DNA from: Candidatus Allofournierella merdigallinarum
Lineage (GTDB): Bacteria; Bacillota; Clostridia; Oscillospirales; Ruminococcaceae
Assembly (NCBI GenBank): GCA_019117205.1
Contig: DXAC01000060.1
Location: forward strand, 1-57,444
Reading direction: 5' to 3'
DNA length: 57,444 nt
Part shown: positions 55,001-57,444 of the stretch, in pieces
How the letters are laid out: every line of letters begins with the position of its first letter
Numbering within the stretch: position 1 is the stretch's first letter
Program-made: the position numbers and the translations under genes
The notes under the pieces: model-generated
What the model saw: the letters and a program-made list of their open reading frames with translations, nothing else
What the model was told of the DNA's origin: nothing
The model's database searches: none

Positions 55001-57444
55001 ATTGGCGGTGGTCAGGTCGTCGTTGTTCTCGCGGTAGGTCAGGGTGTGGTCCGCGTAGGTGTAGAAAAAGTAGACGTCGTTGCCGTTGTAGCAGCCGTAC
55101 CGGTAGGTCACATTGGCAAAGGCCGGGGCGTTCTGCTCCCAGGCGTAGGCATTGGTCCGCAGGGTGGCGCTGTCATACTCGTAAAACCGCAGCTGCTCCA
55201 CCGACTCCCTGCCCCCCTCGCCCTGGGTGGTGACCGGGGAATACCCGGCAAAGCCGGTGAAATCCACGATCTGGTCCCCGGAGGCCTGTACGCCCCTCAC
55301 CGCCTCGAACATATAGTGATGGGTCTTGGACAGGCCCAGGGCGTTCCAGTAGGCGGTGAGATGGTGGGCCACCTTCGGGCGTTCCGGGTCGATGATGAGC
55401 TCCGCCGACATGGTGGGGTAGATGCCGATGATGTTCCGGTTGGCGGTGTGGGTCTGGTAGTAGCCGCTGGCGGAGTGGGTGCCCCAGGTGTACAGCTTAT
55501 AGGCGCCCACGTTGTTCACCGACGCATCGGTGCCCACCGGCCAGCGCTCGGCGATGTACGCGCCGTAGCGGGCGGTGATCTGATAGCACCGGGCCGGGTC
55601 GTTGCTGATGGCATAGCTCTGCCCGCCTATCGTGAGGCGCACGTCCTCGGCGCCCGGGGTCAAGAAAGTATAGCCGCTGAACCAGTCGTCAGCAGCGGCC
55701 CCCTGCTGGGAGTTGCCGCCGGTGGAGATGTAACACCGATCCCGAAGAAGGCCGTCGGTGCCGTCGCCCACCCGGCCCAGGTGGAACACCAGGGTGTACT
55801 CGTTGCGGGTGTAGCCCAGGTTGATCACGGTGCTGCCGTCGCCGGCGGCGGTCTTGAGGCCGCCCTCCTGGCCGGCTGCGCCGAACTCGCTGCTGCTGTC
55901 CGCGCTGGCAAAGGTGAAGTACTCACCGTCCGGGATGCCGGCCCCTCGCATCTGCTCGGCCGAGAGATAGTTGTTGATGGACACGTCGGGCGCCCCATGG
56001 CCCGGGGCGGCGTAGCCCACCGTCTGCCCGGCGGTGACGGTGATGGTCTGCTGGCCGGCGGCGGTGTAGCCGTCGTCGTTGGCGTTTTGCAGCCAGTAGA
56101 CCAGGGTGACCGGCACCTGTGCCCCCTGCCAGTTGGCCGAGAAAACCAGGTCGTGGTCCGGCATGGTGTCGGGCGGCTTGGCCAGCGGCTCGCCGTTCCC
56201 GTTCTGCCAGCTCCAGGAATCAAAGGTGTAGCCCGGGCGGGTGCCGTCAGCGACGGCGGGGACAGCCTGCCCGAAGCGCAGGGGCAGCGGGTCCCGCACA
56301 TTGCCGCCGTTCATTTTAAAATAGATGTAGTGCACCGCCCGGTCGTACCGCAGACGGATGACGGTGTTGCCGTCGGTGCTGACGCTGTAACTGGCCGCGT
56401 CCTCGGCGGAGGCGGCGGTGAGGGAAAAGCCGGCGTACTCCTTTACAAGGCCCATCTCCCGCAGGCTGACCCGGGTGGTGCCGCTGGCGGCGCTTTCGAC
56501 GCTCTCCACCACCGTGTACTCGTCGTCGTCGGCGTTTTGTTGCAGGTACTCCACCCGGAACTCCACATCCCCCGACAGGGTGTAGGTCACCGGGATGCGT
56601 ATCTGCACATTGCCGTTTTCGTCCTTGTACCAGTCGTTTTCCGTCTCGTTCCAGCCGGCGAAGCCGGCGGTGCGGCAGTTTTCGAGAAAGGCCTGGTCCA
56701 GCGTGCCGGAAAACAAGCTCTGCCCCAGCATATCGTTCAGGGCGGCTACCGCCGCCTGTACGCCCTGGTCTGTTGAGTCGGTGAGGATGCGGGGCGTCAG
56801 CCCCGCCAGCGACTGGGAAGCCGGCAGCGCCATGGAGATGGTGCTGTTCAGGCCGTAGGGGGTGGTGGTGGTCTCCGCGGCCACCGAGTGGGAATCGTTG
56901 TCAAACTGGTAGTACAGATTGATCACATACTGCCCCTGGCTGCTGTACCGGGCCACAAAGACGGTGTCGCCGGTGACGGTGTACAGGGTGTCGTCCGAGG
57001 CGTACAGCGCCGCCCAGTCGCGGAAAAAGTAGCCCTGGCGGGCGGGCGGGTCGGGGATGGCGCGGGGCGCGCCGCCGTTCCACTCGCCGTTGAACAGGTA
57101 CCAGGTAGCCCCCTCCACCGGCGTGAAGCCGATGTTCTCCGCGGCAAGCTCCGCCCCGGTGTACAGCTTCGCGCCCTCGGGCACATCCTCCAGCACCACG
57201 TTTAGCGAGGAAAAGTTGTAGTTGACGAACTCCACCCGGTAGGTCTGCGGCGCCTCCTCCGGCAAGGGCGCGGCAAGCCGGGCGGGGCTCGTCTCCGGCG
57301 CGGGGCTCGTCTCCGGCGCGGGGCTCGTTTCCGGCGCGGGGCTCGCTTCCGGCGCGGGGCTCGCTTCCGGCGCGGGGCTTCCCTCCGGCGCGGGGCTTCC
57401 CTCCGGCGCGGGGCTCGTCTCCGGCGCGGGGCTCGCTTCCGGCG
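52100..57444 (-). CDS. Giant surface protein with InlB-type repeats and Cna-B/SpaA domain (5' end outside window)
   Basis: About 1780 residues are visible and the frame stays open to the right edge, so signal peptide and true start are missing. Order from the left of the protein: nine SPAPE(T/A/G) hexapeptides; a long series of bacterial-repeat modules (InlB B-repeat-like: GYFFRDWAALYASDD, GYTFDSWSWQNGN, YTFAGWYT, YAFAGWNTLPDGSGDGW); one SpaA/Cna-B prealbumin-like domain (TDLHLHKTDTDGRVLEGAVF to WYRLTEDAAPAGYGG); and a C-terminal WNPETLAYE domain ending VAVRRLGG. There is no LPXTG, membrane tail or other C-terminal anchor. An adhesin-like role is inferred. Its C-terminal domain is shared with the next gene. 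Confidence 0.85.
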   Translation of the reverse strand, partial: PEASPAPETSPAPEGSPAPEGSPAPEASPAPEASPAPETSPAPETSPAPETSPARLAAPLPEEAPQTYRVEFVNYNFSSLNVVLEDVPEGAKLYTGAELAAENIGFTPVEGATWYLFNGEWNGGAPRAIPDPPARQGYFFRDWAALYASDDTLYTVTGDTVFVARYSSQGQYVINLYYQFDNDSHSVAAETTTTPYGLNSTISMALPASQSLAGLTPRILTDSTDQGVQAAVAALNDMLGQSLFSGTLDQAFLENCRTAGFAGWNETENDWYKDENGNVQIRIPVTYTLSGDVEFRVEYLQQNADDDEYTVVESVESAASGTTRVSLREMGLVKEYAGFSLTAASAEDAASYSVSTDGNTVIRLRYDRAVHYIYFKMNGGNVRDPLPLRFGQAVPAVADGTRPGYTFDSWSWQNGNGEPLAKPPDTMPDHDLVFSANWQGAQVPVTLVYWLQNANDDGYTAAGQQTITVTAGQTVGYAAPGHGAPDVSINNYLSAEQMRGAGIPDGEYFTFASADSSSEFGAAGQEGGLKTAAGDGSTVINLGYTRNEYTLVFHLGRVGDGTDGLLRDRCYISTGGNSQQGAAADDWFSGYTFLTPGAEDVRLTIGGQSYAISNDPARCYQITARYGAYIAERWPVGTDASVNNVGAYKLYTWGTHSASGYYQTHTANRNIIGIYPTMSAELIIDPERPKVAHHLTAYWNALGLSKTHHYMFEAVRGVQASGDQIVDFTGFAGYSPVTTQGEGGRESVEQLRFYEYDSATLRTNAYAWEQNAPAFANVTYRYGCYNGNDVYFFYTYADHTLTYRENNDDLTTANVNEAKTKTVDFHYVDGQPVADLIEGEADYTPDRPFVSAYGNEYTFAGWYTANLTEDATDNERFRVDWNTFAPVSDVSIYAAWAAPTFTLTLIVPGGELYRDSLEQFEQKGYDWSVSQRVDAAGMVTNTYLVTGIPDGTPSDMIVAQRRGASSHYSLAFDHWSYRVNGADQQYLFDESQSITGDLTLTARWKTEYTGSYTVRYLTQNDPGTNLGTVELVGEDGTPVTWYRLLEDKTVSGVAVGSLVTEEARAVQDYLSAQGEQSRMVDAQGGVTIDFLYAPISSEVRYTVHYVRDEGVDYGREAPPTDLVRLMPDKTVTVDEAALKGSTTISEPAVVVGGYTPRDSWDHSFTLSASEEQNHLYIYYVSNTYEVDFSVTYHFMRDDGTYAAPGDGESSYTFLLNARDALGKVIYAADLVEDYSRYLQGEEDQEQLAQLEQKMRGHTLDTAMTSPLSILLRHTTSADEGQTVNVIDIYLKNGDYDITYVLNDGGDPSFPASWDQRDDFLVPGPGDRSFVQTVRYPGAATPPASVPARLSYAFAGWNTLPDGSGDGWTADTLPSAPWYQDHGMAEPVTLYAQWEKKPAVKFELRGGSWTDDDTGRFHQTADGWYGYADGSDLAPRPADPTRVENGAAYSFIGWTATDPEDLPGGLYDPDNRIDLETFERYRFDFSTPITRDTVLYAVWDPDVTDLHLHKTDTDGRVLEGAVFTLERLLATVSGDGAGGYIYTPVPGGDGGYQADASFAPRTLTTGADGTLDFESLPAGWYRLTEDAAPAGYGGLASPLIVHAPYGGEPQLVEPAGDPYVSGQAREGDLMLTVQNIPQYSVTIDAPDSLTIQYTAPELIWNPETLAYEAAAGQQPQWTVPETPVTVTNNATAPGAAVEVSVALAYDQDYAALLPLSTLNGPASGFTGQDTADEKRLTGILDVRQQASFTLGMGGVVRPDLVPPGQTAEVGAITVAVRRLGG
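57283..57444 (-). repeat. 18-bp tandem repeat, nine copies to the window edge
   Basis: Nine exact-length units of CGGGGCTCGTCTCCGGCG type encode the hexapeptide Ser-Pro-Ala-Pro-Glu-Thr/Ala/Gly. Variation is confined to the last codons of each unit. The array probably continues past position 57444, and its copy number may vary between strains. Confidence 0.92.

Noticed and set aside
52052..56776. A very long open frame (over 1500 codons) on the plus strand opposite the giant surface protein
   Set aside because: It mirrors the minus-strand gene codon by codon, gives His/Gly/Val/Arg-rich low-complexity protein and has no ribosome site; it is a by-product of high GC at third positions.
57283..57444. 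CRISPR-like array
   Set aside because: The 18-bp units are contiguous with no spacers and encode a hexapeptide in the frame of the surface protein.

Overview
The window reads as chromosomal DNA of a GC-rich, strictly anaerobic Firmicute, most likely Clostridia/Oscillospiraceae. The main reasons are an IspH (LytB) enzyme fused to ribosomal protein S1, typical AGGAGG ribosome binding sites, a rubredoxin/rubrerythrin oxygen-defence cluster without catalase, Gram-positive lipoprotein lipoboxes, LacI, GntR and ROK regulators, and a giant InlB/Cna-B-type surface protein. Nearly every gene is on the minus strand. The exceptions are a GntR regulator (4073-4735) and a small cysteine-rich protein (43725-43997). 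No rRNA, tRNA, CRISPR array, transposase or phage gene was seen.

Layout. 0.1-4.7 kb: an M20 amidohydrolase, an APC permease and an enolase-superfamily acid-sugar dehydratase form an operon divergent from a GntR/FCD regulator. 4.7-5.6 kb: gene-free, with a 79-bp tandem duplication of the regulator's 3' end, GGTATACC palindromes and hairpins. 5.6-6.9 kb: guanine deaminase with its own promoter. 7.0-13.5 kb: a LacI regulator with three matching operators and an operon of an SsuABC/NMT1-type importer, an esterase, a class II aldolase and a PfkB kinase. 13.7-16.4 kb: YaaA and a rubrerythrin/rubredoxin/ferredoxin operon. 17.1-17.8 kb: an unknown gene interrupted by one in-frame TGA.

17.9-30.3 kb: a 12-kb unidirectional chain that starts with a surface-glycan module (SDR epimerase, TIM-barrel isomerase, two GT2 enzymes, an FAD oxidoreductase, two GT-C/GtrII-type membrane proteins) and runs without a visible break into BaiN-like flavoprotein, cmk, plsC and ispH-rpsA. 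30.4-40.7 kb: a second LacI regulon, with a CUT1 sugar ABC transporter lacking its ATPase, an aldose epimerase, a ManA-like/VOC fusion, an FGGY kinase, a class II aldolase and a tagatose-3-epimerase-like isomerase. It encodes a probable complete but unassigned sugar pathway. 40.8-44.0 kb: a YtcJ-like amidohydrolase with an amino-acid permease, and the cysteine-rich protein. 44.2-50.3 kb: a second NMT1-type ABC importer with a Gfo/Idh/MocA oxidoreductase and an isomerase, under a ROK regulator whose boxes lie at both promoters. 50.6-57.4 kb: a surface module of a giant repeat protein (cut by the window's right edge), a small secreted protein sharing its C-terminal domain, and a one-TM extracellular protein.

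The best candidates for undescribed biology are the surface module with the shared WNPE-type domain, the two sugar-regulated NMT1-type importers, the ManA/VOC sugar operon, the glycan module joined to housekeeping genes, and the TGA-interrupted gene. All functions are read from motifs and context; no database search was run.
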